From NCBI RefSeq assembly GCF_005862305.2, contig NZ_CP054021.1, forward strand, positions 4,505,501 to 4,569,500: 64,000 nucleotides of DNA, read 5' to 3'. Source of the DNA: Rhizobium indicum. GTDB lineage: Bacteria; Pseudomonadota; Alphaproteobacteria; Rhizobiales; Rhizobiaceae. The number at the start of each line of letters is the position of its first letter. The stretch's first letter is position 1. Positions 17,846 to 26,261 of this stretch are shown here, in pieces. The position numbers and the translations under genes are program-made. A model generated the notes under the pieces. That model saw nothing but the letters and a program-made list of their open reading frames with translations. It was not told the origin of the DNA and ran no database searches.

Positions 17846-18205
17846 TTAGTTCTCCGAACACTGCCAGCGGATGACGCGGCAGCTGCCGGTTTGCTTTCTG
17901 CAGCTGCGGATTGCCTGGCGCTGGGCCTCGCGGCCATCATTACCCCAGCCGGAGCCCCAGCCGCTGCGATGGCCGACGGCCACCGCGCCGCAGCCGTTCC
18001 GGAACCAGATGGCGATGCGACAATCGTTGGCGCTGCTATCGCAAATGCGCCGGGCGACGGTTTCGGCGTCGCCGCGATTGTCATAAGCATAGGACCAGCC
18101 GATGGCGCGGGTCGACGGCGAGTAGGCGATGGCGCCGTAGGTGTCGGCAAGGGCCGCGCCTGCGAGGGACGTCAGAACCGCAAACGATGCAAGAACCCGC
18201 TTCAT
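17846..18205 (-). CDS. Exported DUF4189-like protein
   Basis: A 119-residue protein with a signal peptide (MKRVLASFAVLTSLAGAALA-DT). The mature domain begins YGAIAYSPSTRAIGWSYAYD and contains Cys in ARRICDSSANDCRIAIWF, the layout of the DUF4189 family, with six Cys likely paired in the periplasm. GGGGGCA lies upstream of the ATG. Function unknown. Confidence 0.82.
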   Translation of the reverse strand: MKRVLASFAVLTSLAGAALADTYGAIAYSPSTRAIGWSYAYDNRGDAETVARRICDSSANDCRIAIWFRNGCGAVAVGHRSGWGSGWGNDGREAQRQAIRSCRKQTGSCRVIRWQCSEN

Positions 18206-18403
18206 GAAATGCCCCCGCGCCGGAACGACGATTGTCCTCTACGGAGAACTATCGGAGGCTTGCGGCGGAATGTCTGCGGCCCAAGTCACAGGCAATCGCC
18301 TCTGGGGCTCCAGGAGGAGTGATTATCCGCATATTTCTTTGCCCTGCCATCTTTTCCCGCGGCTATTGCCGGATAAGGTACTGCCCGCAACCGGATCCTT
18401 GCC

Positions 18404-19513
18404 ATGTCGCTTCGCCTCGCCACCTTCAATGTCGAAAATCTTCTCACCCGTTTCGATTTCACCGGCTTCCGAAACCAGCTGCGCCAGGACCGCGTCATCA
18501 AGCTTTTCCAGGTGTCGAGCGAGGGTGTCTACCAGCAGCTCGAGCAGGCGCGGGTGATCGCTGCGACCGACGACACGCGGCAGATGTCGGCCCTTGCGAT
18601 CGCCGACGCTGACGCCGATATCCTCTGCCTGCAGGAAATCGACAACCAGGCTGCCCTTCAGGCCTTCGAATACGGCTATCTCTTCCGCATGGTCGGAAAC
18701 GGCTACCGCCAGAAATACCTGGTCGAGGGCAATGACAGCCGCGGCATTGATGTTGCTGTGCTGATGCGCGAGGAAACGCGCGACGGCCAGAAGATCGAGC
18801 TCCGGGATATCAGAAGCCATGCGATGACGACCTATCGCGATCTCGATCTCTTCAATGAGGAACTGACGCTCACCAACCGCATCGACGACAAGATCTTCAA
18901 GCGCGACTGCCTGGAGCTTGACCTTCTGATCGGCGGCCGGCCATTTTCGCTCTACGTCGTGCATTTCAAGTCGATGGGCAATCCGCGCGACGGGCTGGAC
19001 GGGCGGCAGTCGACCATGCCGATCCGCCGCGCCGAGGCGCGCGCCGTGCGCCGCATCATCGAGGATCGCTTCGGTGCGGAGCAAGCCGGCACGAAGAGCT
19101 TCGCTATCTGTGGGGACATGAACGATTATCAGGAGCGTGTCGATGTCATCGGCCGCCGAGGCGCCGGCTATCGCTTCGAGCATCAGGATGAGGCCGAAAG
19201 CGCACTCGACGTTTTCAGCCGTGATGGCTTTGCCGAAAATGTGGTGCGCCGCCGCGAACCCCTCGACCGCTGGACGCTCTATCACGCGCGCGGGCCGCAG
19301 GAGCAGTGGCTCTGCCAGCTCGATTATCTCTGGCTCTCGCCAGCACTCGCCGCCCACAATGCCGGCCGCCTGCCCGAAATCATCCGCAGCGGTCAGCCCT
19401 ACCGCACCATCTTCCCGCCGGGGCAGGAGGTGGAGCGTTATCCGCGCACCGGCTGGGACAGGCCGAAGGCGTCCGATCACTGCCCCGTCGTCATGACACT
19501 GGATCTCCCATGA
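18404..19513 (+). CDS. Endonuclease/exonuclease/phosphatase-family protein
   Basis: A 369-residue metal-dependent phosphoesterase of the EEP (DNase I-like) fold. Landmarks: RLATFNVENLL (metal Asn), DILCLQEIDN (metal Glu), VVHFKSMGNPRDG (His), ICGDMNDYQ (catalytic Asp/Asn), and ASDHCPVVM (terminal Asp-His). No signal peptide is seen, so it acts in the cytosol. Substrate may be nucleic acid or a phosphorylated small molecule. Its stop overlaps the start of a NUDIX gene as ATGA, so the two are co-translated. Confidence 0.9.
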   Translation: MSLRLATFNVENLLTRFDFTGFRNQLRQDRVIKLFQVSSEGVYQQLEQARVIAATDDTRQMSALAIADADADILCLQEIDNQAALQAFEYGYLFRMVGNGYRQKYLVEGNDSRGIDVAVLMREETRDGQKIELRDIRSHAMTTYRDLDLFNEELTLTNRIDDKIFKRDCLELDLLIGGRPFSLYVVHFKSMGNPRDGLDGRQSTMPIRRAEARAVRRIIEDRFGAEQAGTKSFAICGDMNDYQERVDVIGRRGAGYRFEHQDEAESALDVFSRDGFAENVVRRREPLDRWTLYHARGPQEQWLCQLDYLWLSPALAAHNAGRLPEIIRSGQPYRTIFPPGQEVERYPRTGWDRPKASDHCPVVMTLDLP

Positions 19514-20283
19514 ATGCAAATTTGAACGCGAATTTCACCAACATCAATTTTTCCGATGATTTCGCCGGCTGGCCGCCGGAGGCGACGGTCTTCCCGATTG
19601 CCGGCGTGGATCTGCGCATTCTGCCCGGTCCCCATCCTTTGGTCGCTACCGAGGATGCAGCCATCCGCGAGAACTGGGCGCGGGAGACCGCCGCCAATCC
19701 GGCGCTGTTCGACGGGCGCATGGTGTTTCAGCAACGGCTCGCCCTCAGTGAAAACGGGATTGCGGGCGAGGGCCACGTCATTCCCTTTTCCGCCTTCATG
19801 TGGTGGCGCCGACAGCCGCAGCGTCAGGGCGGTGTTCACATCTTCGCCTATCCGGTGCTCGAAACCTCCGACGGCGCGCTGGTGGCGATCCGCATGGGCG
19901 CCCATACCGCCAATCCCGGCCAGGTGTATTTCGCCGCCGGCTCGCTGGAGCCGGAGGATATCGTCGACGGGCGTTGCGACATCGAGGCGAACATGCGCCG
20001 CGAGGTGCATGAGGAGACCGGGCTCGATCTTGCCGACTCTGTCGCGGGTGAGGGGCTGTTCGCCACCCATAACAAGCGCACGGTGACGCTGCTGCGGCTA
20101 TTCCGCTTCGACATGACGGCGGACGAGATGATCGAGCGGATCGAGCGGCATATGCTCGTCGCCGAGGACCAGGAGATCGCCGGCGCGGTGGCGATCCGCT
20201 CGGCCGATCCCTCCGCCCATTCCTATAACATCGCCATGTTGCCTGTGATCGACTGGTATTTCGGTAAGGCCGAGCGGAGTTGA
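19510..20283 (+). CDS. NUDIX hydrolase
   Basis: A 257-residue protein. The NUDIX box lies at about residues 150-175: REVHEETGLDLAD supplies the RExxEExG metal-binding core. A long N-terminal part (about 100 residues) precedes the domain. Family members hydrolyse nucleoside diphosphates linked to another group. The ATG overlaps the stop of the EEP-nuclease gene by four bases (ATGA), suggesting that both act on related substrates. Substrate unknown. Confidence 0.9.
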   Translation: MNANLNANFTNINFSDDFAGWPPEATVFPIAGVDLRILPGPHPLVATEDAAIRENWARETAANPALFDGRMVFQQRLALSENGIAGEGHVIPFSAFMWWRRQPQRQGGVHIFAYPVLETSDGALVAIRMGAHTANPGQVYFAAGSLEPEDIVDGRCDIEANMRREVHEETGLDLADSVAGEGLFATHNKRTVTLLRLFRFDMTADEMIERIERHMLVAEDQEIAGAVAIRSADPSAHSYNIAMLPVIDWYFGKAERS

Positions 20284-20309
20284 TTCATGCCGCCCAAAGC
20301 CATGTAGCG

Positions 20310-20385
20310 TTTCGGGATAACGACATGCATCACGTAAAGATCGAAAGCGCGTCGTGTGAATCCGGTTGACGTGAAGCGTTTTAGC
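20310..20385. repeat. Degenerate intergenic palindromic repeat
   Basis: The stretch contains GGGATAACGACATGCA, close to the reverse complement of the 21417-21463 element, followed by an imperfect AAAGCGCGTCG/GACGTGAAGCG inverted pair like that at 21364-21401. It fills the gap between the NUDIX and PhzF genes. Confidence 0.5.
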
Positions 20386-20448
20386 GCCTTGCACTCGTTC
20401 GCCCGGTCGGGCAGGTTGGCGGCGCGATGACGATTCAGGGAGGCCGAT

Positions 20449-21360
20449 GTGGCGCGAAGCTACAGCGTCTATGACGTGTTCACCGATCGAAAGCTCGCGG
20501 GCAATCCGCTGGCGGTGATCTTCGACGGAGACAATCTCAGCGACGAGGCGATGCAGGCGATCACCCGGGAGATCAATCTCTCGGAGACGGTCTTCGTGCA
20601 GCCTTCAACCAACCCCGCCTATGCGGCGCGTCTAAGGATATTCACGCCTGGGCGCGAGCTGCCGTTTGCCGGCCATCCTACGGTCGGCACGGCGGTGGCG
20701 CTGGCCGAACGGGCGCACGGTGCTGCAACGCGTGATCTCGTCACGGTGCTTGAGGAAAATGTCGGGCCGGTGCGCTGCGCCGTGCGGCTGAGGGAGGGCG
20801 AGGCGAGCTTTGCCGAATTCGACCTGCCGCGCAAATCGCAGCCCGCCATCATGCCACTCGACAAGCTCGGCATCGCCGATGCGTTATCGCTGAAGGTGAC
20901 CGAGATCGGCTTCGAAAATCACGTCCCGTCGATCTGGAGCGCCGGCGTTCCCTTCCTGCTCATTCCGGTGCACGATGTCGGAGCCACGCAGCGGGTGGAA
21001 TTCGATCCGCAACTCTGGGAAAAGATCGTGCCCTTTGTCGATGGCGCGCTTGCCTCGGCCTATGTCTATTGCCGCGGCGGCGTCAACCACGTGGCGAAGT
21101 TCCATGCGCGCATGTTCGCAAGCGGCATGGGCATCGTCGAAGATCCGGCTACCGGCTCGGCGGCGGCCGCACTCTCGGGCGCGATCCACCATTTCGACCG
21201 GCTGACGGACGGGCATCATCCGATCATGATCGAGCAGGGGGTCGAGATGGGCCGGCCGTCCTTCATCCACTTGCATATCGATGTCGACGGCGGGGCGATC
21301 TCCAACGCGCGGATCGGCGGCCAGGCAGTGCGGCTGGCAAGCGGCACGCTCGACCTTTGA
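20449..21360 (+). CDS. PhzF-family isomerase/epimerase
   Basis: A 303-residue protein of the PhzF/diaminopimelate-epimerase fold: SVYDVFTDRKLAGNPLAVIF at the start, the catalytic Glu in REINLSETVFV, LPFAGHPTVGTA, and EDPATGSAAAALSG near the end. Members isomerise or cyclise small metabolites; there is no phenazine operon here. The start is GTG behind GGGAGG; an overlapping ATG is in another frame. Stands alone between repeat elements. Confidence 0.93.
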   Translation: MARSYSVYDVFTDRKLAGNPLAVIFDGDNLSDEAMQAITREINLSETVFVQPSTNPAYAARLRIFTPGRELPFAGHPTVGTAVALAERAHGAATRDLVTVLEENVGPVRCAVRLREGEASFAEFDLPRKSQPAIMPLDKLGIADALSLKVTEIGFENHVPSIWSAGVPFLLIPVHDVGATQRVEFDPQLWEKIVPFVDGALASAYVYCRGGVNHVAKFHARMFASGMGIVEDPATGSAAAALSGAIHHFDRLTDGHHPIMIEQGVEMGRPSFIHLHIDVDGGAISNARIGGQAVRLASGTLDL

Positions 21361-21363
21361 TTT

Positions 21364-21566
21364 AAGCGCGTCGGGTCAATCCGCATTCATGCGACGCGCT
21401 TTGAGTCTTTGTTTTATGCAAGTCGTTATCCCAAAACCGCTGCGCACTTTTGGGCGACATGCATCGAGCGCCGCGCGTCCGACAGGACGCGCTAAGGACG
21501 CTCTATCACTTTGAATCCGCGCATAATCCTTTCCGAAAATCGATTCCGATTTTCGGGGTTATGTGC
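21364..21566. repeat. Composite intergenic element of four hairpins
   Basis: Four palindromes follow one another: AAGCGCGTCG/CGACGCGCTT (21364-21401), the GCAxGTCG-type core (21417-21463), GCGCGTCC/GGACGCGC (21473-21492) and CCGAAAATCG/CGATTTTCGG with a 4-base loop (21533-21556). The parts recur separately elsewhere in the window, as expected for a rhizobial mosaic element. It fills most of the gap between the PhzF gene and the tRNA gene; no protein gene was seen there. Confidence 0.75.
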
Positions 21567-21625
21567 TGCGTTTCAGCCAAACCGAAAAATCTTCGCGATT
21601 AACCAAAGAAATTTCGGCTATGCGC

Positions 21626-21654
21626 TGGACAAGGCTGCCGATCCTGTTTATACG
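21626..21654 (+). promoter_or_regulatory. Likely promoter of the tRNA-Lys gene
   Basis: TGGACA and TATACG hexamers are 17 bases apart, ending 30 bases before the tRNA. This matches a sigma-70-type promoter at a suitable distance. Confidence 0.55.
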
Positions 21655-21684
21655 CCCCGTCACACCGCGCAGCCAAGCGCGAAC

Positions 21685-21760
<76 letters not shown>

Positions 21761-21914
21761 TATTTCTTGAAAAGATTGATATATTCGAACTCAGGCCGGA
21801 TTTTCCGGCCTGCCGGAAACTGTTCTCGAAGCGAGCGGCATAGTTGGCGCCGTGCGCAGGACTGGCCGCGTCGGTCGTGCGCTCTATCTCCCTTTCGCGT
21901 ATCGGGAGGGGTCT

Positions 21915-22211
21915 ATGAGAAGCGTTATTTTTGCCGTCGCATTGTCTCTGCCGTTGCCTGCCTTTGCCGCAGGCGTCATGAACGTCAAAGCGAGCGAGCA
22001 TAGCTGCAGCGAGCTTACGCAGATCATTCGCCAGAACAAAAAGGTCTTTGTCCGCGTCGGTTTCGGCGGCCGCAGTTTTCGTTATCCACCCGCCCAATGC
22101 AGCATGGGCGATAAGCGCAGCACCACCAGTTTGCGCGATGCAGGTGGAAAACAGTGCATCCTTGATTATTCCTGCATCTTCGACCCTGCGTCGCCCTATA
22201 ATTTTCCCTAG
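21915..22211 (+). CDS. Small exported Cys-containing protein, paralogue A
   Basis: A 98-residue protein with a signal peptide (MRSVIFAVALSLPLPAFAAG). The mature part has the pattern HSCSELTQII, VFVRVGFGGRSFRYPPAQC and CILDYSCIFDP; its four Cys could form two disulfides. A very similar protein is encoded 600 bases downstream (22815-23117). A GGGAGGGG ribosome site precedes the ATG. No function is known to me; a periplasmic or secreted role is inferred from the signal peptide. Confidence 0.8.
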   Translation: MRSVIFAVALSLPLPAFAAGVMNVKASEHSCSELTQIIRQNKKVFVRVGFGGRSFRYPPAQCSMGDKRSTTSLRDAGGKQCILDYSCIFDPASPYNFP

Positions 22212-22249
22212 CGCATCGCGCTTTTCGAAAATTGTTCTTTGTGTGTCCC

Positions 22250-22564
22250 TCAATCGCTGCCGCTCAGTTTCATGCCGGCGAGCCAGAGAGCTGCGACGAT
22301 GAAAAACGACAGGGCCGCCATCATCGCTATTGGCGGTGCGTATTCCTGGAAGGAATGCGAGGCGTTTAGTCTAAGGACGTAAATAGCCGCAACCGCAATC
22401 TTTGTGACGATCAAGAGCGCCAAGGTCGCGTTTTTGGCGTAACGCCTGGTTTTCGGCCAATCGAAGCTTCCGGCGGGCGACACATCGACCTTCCGTGCTG
22501 GAACGGCCCTTGTCTGCTCCGTCTCTGGCAATGCAAGATGTCTGCGTCCAAACGTCGGTTTCAT
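22250..22564 (-). CDS. Small two-helix membrane protein
   Basis: A 104-residue protein with a polar N-terminal half and two hydrophobic segments (ATLALLIVTKIAVAAIYVL and IAMMAALSFFIVAALWLAG), probably inner membrane. No motif is recognised. Its ribosome site is weak, so the start could differ. It sits between the two paralogous exported-protein genes on the opposite strand. Confidence 0.6.
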   Translation of the reverse strand: MKPTFGRRHLALPETEQTRAVPARKVDVSPAGSFDWPKTRRYAKNATLALLIVTKIAVAAIYVLRLNASHSFQEYAPPIAMMAALSFFIVAALWLAGMKLSGSD

Positions 22565-22814
22565 GGCCGGCAGCGTAGACCAAACATCTTAATGGATCGG
22601 GATGTAGCGATGCCCTCGCAGAAGCAGTAGCGAAGGATTGCCCGTCCACCTGGGCCTTGCTGGCTTCAAAGAGCTCGTGCCTTAGCTGATTTCTCAAGCG
22701 TGCCGGGAGTAAAAAGGCAAGGCCGCCATGCTCGGTGTATAATTCCGGCGGTTCTCGCACTGGCGGCACGCGGTGCGATGCCCTACCTTCGCTCTCTCAC
22801 ATTCAGGAGTTTCC

Positions 22815-23117
22815 ATGAAAAGCGTTGTTCTGGCCGTCGCACTGTTGTTTCCGTCCATCGCTCTTGCCGTCGAGGCGGTGGAGGTCAATGCCAGGGATCA
22901 TAGTTGCGAAGAGCTTGCGCAGATCATCCGCAAGGACAAGGCGGTTTTCGTGCGCATGGGCTTTGGCGGCCGCAGCTTCCGTTATCCGCCGGCGAGGTGC
23001 AATCTCGGCGACAAGTACGACACCGCAAGAGTGAGGGATGCCAATGGCAAGCTCTGCCTCCTCGACTACGAGTGCGTGTACGATCCGCAGTCCTTCTATA
23101 ACAGGATCCCGAAATAA
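22815..23117 (+). CDS. Small exported Cys-containing protein, paralogue B
   Basis: A 100-residue protein with signal peptide MKSVVLAVALLFPSIALA. The mature part shares HSCxELxQII, VFVRxGFGGRSFRYPPAxC, GDK and CxLDYxCxxDP with the protein at 21915-22211, with about 60% identity by eye. All four Cys are conserved. AGGAG precedes the ATG. The pair looks like a local duplication that has diverged. Function unknown. Confidence 0.8.
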   Translation: MKSVVLAVALLFPSIALAVEAVEVNARDHSCEELAQIIRKDKAVFVRMGFGGRSFRYPPARCNLGDKYDTARVRDANGKLCLLDYECVYDPQSFYNRIPK

Positions 23118-23287
23118 TATCCCGATCCCGGCGTTGCCAATATGGACAAGAAAAAAGGCCGGGCGAAACTCGCACCGACCTTCCTCGATCGGTCTCGATA
23201 ACGGCTGCCAGTACATCCGTGGTCAGCCGTCAGAGACAGATATGATATCCCTTAAGTAGGGTTTGCTTAAAATTCTTCAAGATCTCG

Positions 23288-23329
23288 CGGCAGAAAGGAA
23301 GCCGGCACTGGGCCGGCTTCTTTCTGCCG
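23288..23329. terminator. Long bidirectional hairpin between converging genes
   Basis: CGGCAGAAAG-GAAGCCGGC pairs with GCCGGCTTC-TTTCTGCCG, about 18 bp with one bulged base, around a short loop. It lies between the stops of two converging genes, has T-rich and A-rich flanks, and probably ends both transcripts. Confidence 0.75.
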
Positions 23330-23337
23330 AACAGCGG

Positions 23338-23646
23338 TTACTGCTGGGCAGGGGCAGCCGGCGGAGTGGCCGGTGCTGGTGCCGGTGCAGGCGTTGCGCT
23401 GTTGTCAGTCGGAGCGATCGGCTTGGCCGGCGCCGGCTCTGATTGGGTTGTGGAGGCTGTCGTGTCCGGGGATGTGCCGGGCGTGCTCCACTGCGAATAG
23501 GCGAATGCAGCGACAGCGATCACGGCCAATGCAGCGACCCAGACAACCCAGGTATTACTGCTGCGCGCGCTCGGCGTGGTGCGCAGATCCAGATTTGGGT
23601 TCAGCGGGCGGTTCGGGTCGTTGGCATTATTGGGGTCGTACGTCAT
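23338..23646 (-). CDS. Single-pass membrane protein with Pro/Ala-rich tail
   Basis: A 102-residue protein: an Asn/Pro-rich cytosolic N terminus (MTYDPNNANDPNRPLNPNLD), one membrane helix (TWVVWVAALAVIAVAAFAY), then a low-complexity Thr/Pro/Ala tail (PAPAPATPPAAPAQQ) outside the membrane. AGAGGAG precedes the ATG. Such proteins are common and uncharacterised in rhizobia. Function unknown. Confidence 0.7.
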   Translation of the reverse strand: MTYDPNNANDPNRPLNPNLDLRTTPSARSSNTWVVWVAALAVIAVAAFAYSQWSTPGTSPDTTASTTQSEPAPAKPIAPTDNSATPAPAPAPATPPAAPAQQ

Positions 23647-24022
23647 GGTACTTTCTCCTCTTTCGGTGACAGAAGAATGCAGAAGTGGGCATTTTGTTCC
23701 GTTCTGGGCCGAAGCGCTTGTGCTGATTGGCTTTTCGTACTCATCATTCTCGTTTACTGGCGCTCCGTGCATTCGCGGCTTTGCCGCTCACGCCTCATCT
23801 GCTTGCGGGCAACCGGCAGAGACCCGGTGGTAGAGCTGCCGGCTGTGATTGGGTGCATTCGCGGATGGCAGGCCGCCGGTGGACGGCAAGCCGCCATGGC
23901 GCAATGCGCTTGACACCACGGGGTCTGTTTGCGAATGATTTCTGCATGGGGTCGCGATCACCCCACGAGGCGTCATGCTGAAGAATCGCGTCCAGTAAAA
24001 CCGATCAACGGAGGGACGCGTC
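23647..24022. other. Intergenic region without a supported gene
   Basis: This stretch separates two diverging genes. Frames here have no ribosome site, family resemblance or normal composition. It should hold the promoter of the chromate-resistance pair, but no clear hexamer pair was found. A short run of GGCxxGCCG-type direct and inverted repeats occurs around 23860-23900. Confidence 0.4.
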
Positions 24023-24838
24023 ATGCCGTCATTTCTCGAAATTTCCCCTGACAAGCTCAATCGCCTTATCGGAACCCCCGGTGCGCCTTGCATTATCGAC
24101 GTTCGCACCGAGGAGGACTTCGCGCTCGATCCGCGCCTGGTGCCGGGCTCGATCCGGCGCGCCCATGCCGAGGTCGCGTCCTGGGCGGGCAGCGTCAATG
24201 CCGGCGCCGTCGTCGTGGTCTGCCAGAAGGGCAGCAAGCTCAGCCATGGCGTCGCCGCCTATCTCCGCCATGCCGGGATCGACGCCGAGAGCCTCGAAGG
24301 CGGCTTCGAATCCTGGATTGCGGGAGGACTGGCGGTGCCCGACGAAAAGCTGCCGCAACGCGACGCCGAGGGGCGCACGGTCTGGGTGACGCGGGCGCGG
24401 CCGAAGATCGACCGCATCGCCTGTCCCTGGCTGATCCGGCGCTTCGTCGATCCGAGCGCCGTATTCCTGTTCGTGCCGGCGCCTGAGGTTTTAGCCGTCA
24501 GCGAGCGCTTCGGGGCGGTGCCCTTCGATATCGATGACGTGTTCTGGAGCCATCGCAGCGAACTATGCACCTTTGATGTCATGGTCGAGGAGTTCGGGCT
24601 GGCATCGGAGCCGCTCCTGCGCCTGGCGCGGATCGTCAGGGCGGCGGATACCGCAAGGCTCGATCTCGCGCCCGAGGCGGCGGGCCTGCTGGCCGCCTCG
24701 CTCGGCCTCTCCAGGATGTATTCCGACGATCTGGAACAGCTCGAGGCCGGGATGCTTCTCTACGACGCCTTCTTCCGCTGGTGCCGCGATGCGACCGAGG
24801 AAACCCACAACTGGCCGGCGCCGAAGAAGAGAGCATGA
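24023..24838 (+). CDS. chrB: Rhodanese-ChrB fusion, chromate resistance protein
   Basis: A 271-residue protein. Residues 1-100 form a rhodanese-like domain (CIIDVRTEEDFALDPRLVPGS), with Cys in VVVVCQKGSKLSHGVAAYL at the active-loop position. Residues about 115-265 match the ChrB C-terminal family (WVTRARPKIDRIACPWLIRRFVD). ChrB proteins regulate or assist chromate efflux. The gene is followed one base after its stop by the ChrA gene, so the pair is an operon. The ribosome site is GGAGGGACG ahead of the ATG. Confidence 0.9.
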   Translation: MPSFLEISPDKLNRLIGTPGAPCIIDVRTEEDFALDPRLVPGSIRRAHAEVASWAGSVNAGAVVVVCQKGSKLSHGVAAYLRHAGIDAESLEGGFESWIAGGLAVPDEKLPQRDAEGRTVWVTRARPKIDRIACPWLIRRFVDPSAVFLFVPAPEVLAVSERFGAVPFDIDDVFWSHRSELCTFDVMVEEFGLASEPLLRLARIVRAADTARLDLAPEAAGLLAASLGLSRMYSDDLEQLEAGMLLYDAFFRWCRDATEETHNWPAPKKRA

Positions 24839-24839
24839 G

Positions 24840-26261
24840 ATGGTCGAGATGACGGATAATGCGCCCAGTGGCAAAATGGCGGAGGAAGACGCCGGAGAGG
24901 AGCATCATCACGGCGTCTCGTTTGGCGATGCCTTCAGGGTGTGGCTGCGCGTCGCCGCCCTGAGTTTCGGCGGCCCTGCCGGCCAGATCGCCGTCATGCA
25001 TCGGATCATTGTCGACGAGAAGCGATGGATCGGTGAGCACCGTTTTCTGCATGCGCTGAATTATTGCATGCTGCTTCCCGGACCCGAGGCGCAGCAGCTC
25101 GCCATCTATATCGGTTGGCTGATGCATCGGACAGTGGGCGGTCTCGTCGCCGGCCTGCTGTTCGTACTGTCTGGGTTCCTGTCGATCCTCGGTCTCAGCT
25201 ATATCTACGCGGCTTACGGCAATGTCGGCATCGTCGCCGGCCTGTTCTTCGGGCTGAAGGCGGCGGTGCTTGCCGTCGTCGTGCAGGCCGTCATCCGCAT
25301 CGGCGGCCGTGCGCTCAAGAATCGCGTCATGGTCGGTATCGCGGCCGCGGCCTTCATCGCCATCTTCTTTCTCCATGTGCCGTTCCCGCTGATCGTGCTC
25401 GCGGCCGGCATTGCCGGCTTCCTCGGCGGCAGGTTCGGGCTTGCCGCCTTTCAGACGGGCGGCGGCCATAAGGCCGGAAGCGGCCCGGTGCTGTCGGATG
25501 CCGAGTCGGCGCTCGGCGAAGGCATACCGGCGCATGCGCGCCCGAATCTCGCCTGGTCGCTGCGCATCTCGGCCGTGCTGCTTGCCCTCTGGCTCGCGCC
25601 GCTGGCAGTGCTCTACGCAACCTTCGGTGCTGACAACGTCTTTACCGAAATCGGCCTTTTCTTCAGCAAAATGGCGGTCGTCACCTTCGGCGGGGCCTAT
25701 GCCGTGCTTGCCTATGTAGCACAGGAGGCCGTGCAGCATTTCGGCTGGCTGAAACCCGGCGAGATGCTGGATGGTCTCGGCATGGCCGAGACGACGCCGG
25801 GGCCGTTGATCATGGTCGTCCAGTTCGTCGGCTTCATGGGCGCCTACCGGGATCCGGGAGCGCTGAACCCGATGCTTGCTGCAACGCTTGCGGCGATACT
25901 GACGAGCTGGGTCACCTTCGTGCCCTGTTTCCTCTGGATTTTCCTCGGCGCGCCGTTCATCGAAAAACTGCGCGGCAACATAGCGCTCGCCGGCGCGATG
26001 TCGGCCATAACAGCGGCGGTGGTCGGGGTTATCCTCAACCTCGCTATCTGGTTTGCCCTGCACACGCTGTTTGCCGAGGTTGCGACCGTCCAGCTTGGCG
26101 GCTTGCGGCTCGATATTCCCGTGCTGCAATCGGCCGTGCCGGCGGCAATGGCGCTGTCTGCCGCCGCGGCGATAGCGATCTTCCGCTTCAAGGCTTCCGT
26201 GATCGCGACGCTGCTAGCCTGCGCGGCCGCAGGGATGATCTGGACGCTGGCGGTGAATTAG
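24840..26261 (+). CDS. chrA: Chromate transporter ChrA (two-domain)
   Basis: A 473-residue inner-membrane protein with the duplicated CHR architecture. The first CHR unit carries LSFGGPAGQIAVMHRIIVDEKRWI and LLPGPEAQQLAIYIGWLMH; the second has VTFGGAYAVLAYVAQEAV and AETTPGPLIMVVQFVGFMGAY. About ten to twelve membrane helices. ChrA exports chromate driven by the proton gradient. An acidic, His-containing N-terminal tail (EEDAGEEHHHG) precedes the first helix. It starts one base after the ChrB stop, and its 3' end overlaps the next gene by four bases. Confidence 0.96.
   Translation: MVEMTDNAPSGKMAEEDAGEEHHHGVSFGDAFRVWLRVAALSFGGPAGQIAVMHRIIVDEKRWIGEHRFLHALNYCMLLPGPEAQQLAIYIGWLMHRTVGGLVAGLLFVLSGFLSILGLSYIYAAYGNVGIVAGLFFGLKAAVLAVVVQAVIRIGGRALKNRVMVGIAAAAFIAIFFLHVPFPLIVLAAGIAGFLGGRFGLAAFQTGGGHKAGSGPVLSDAESALGEGIPAHARPNLAWSLRISAVLLALWLAPLAVLYATFGADNVFTEIGLFFSKMAVVTFGGAYAVLAYVAQEAVQHFGWLKPGEMLDGLGMAETTPGPLIMVVQFVGFMGAYRDPGALNPMLAATLAAILTSWVTFVPCFLWIFLGAPFIEKLRGNIALAGAMSAITAAVVGVILNLAIWFALHTLFAEVATVQLGGLRLDIPVLQSAVPAAMALSAAAAIAIFRFKASVIATLLACAAAGMIWTLAVN

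Noticed and set aside
24636..26129. 497-codon frame opposite chrB/chrA
   Set aside because: Very Arg/Asp/His/Gln-rich translation, spanning two genuine genes. No family.
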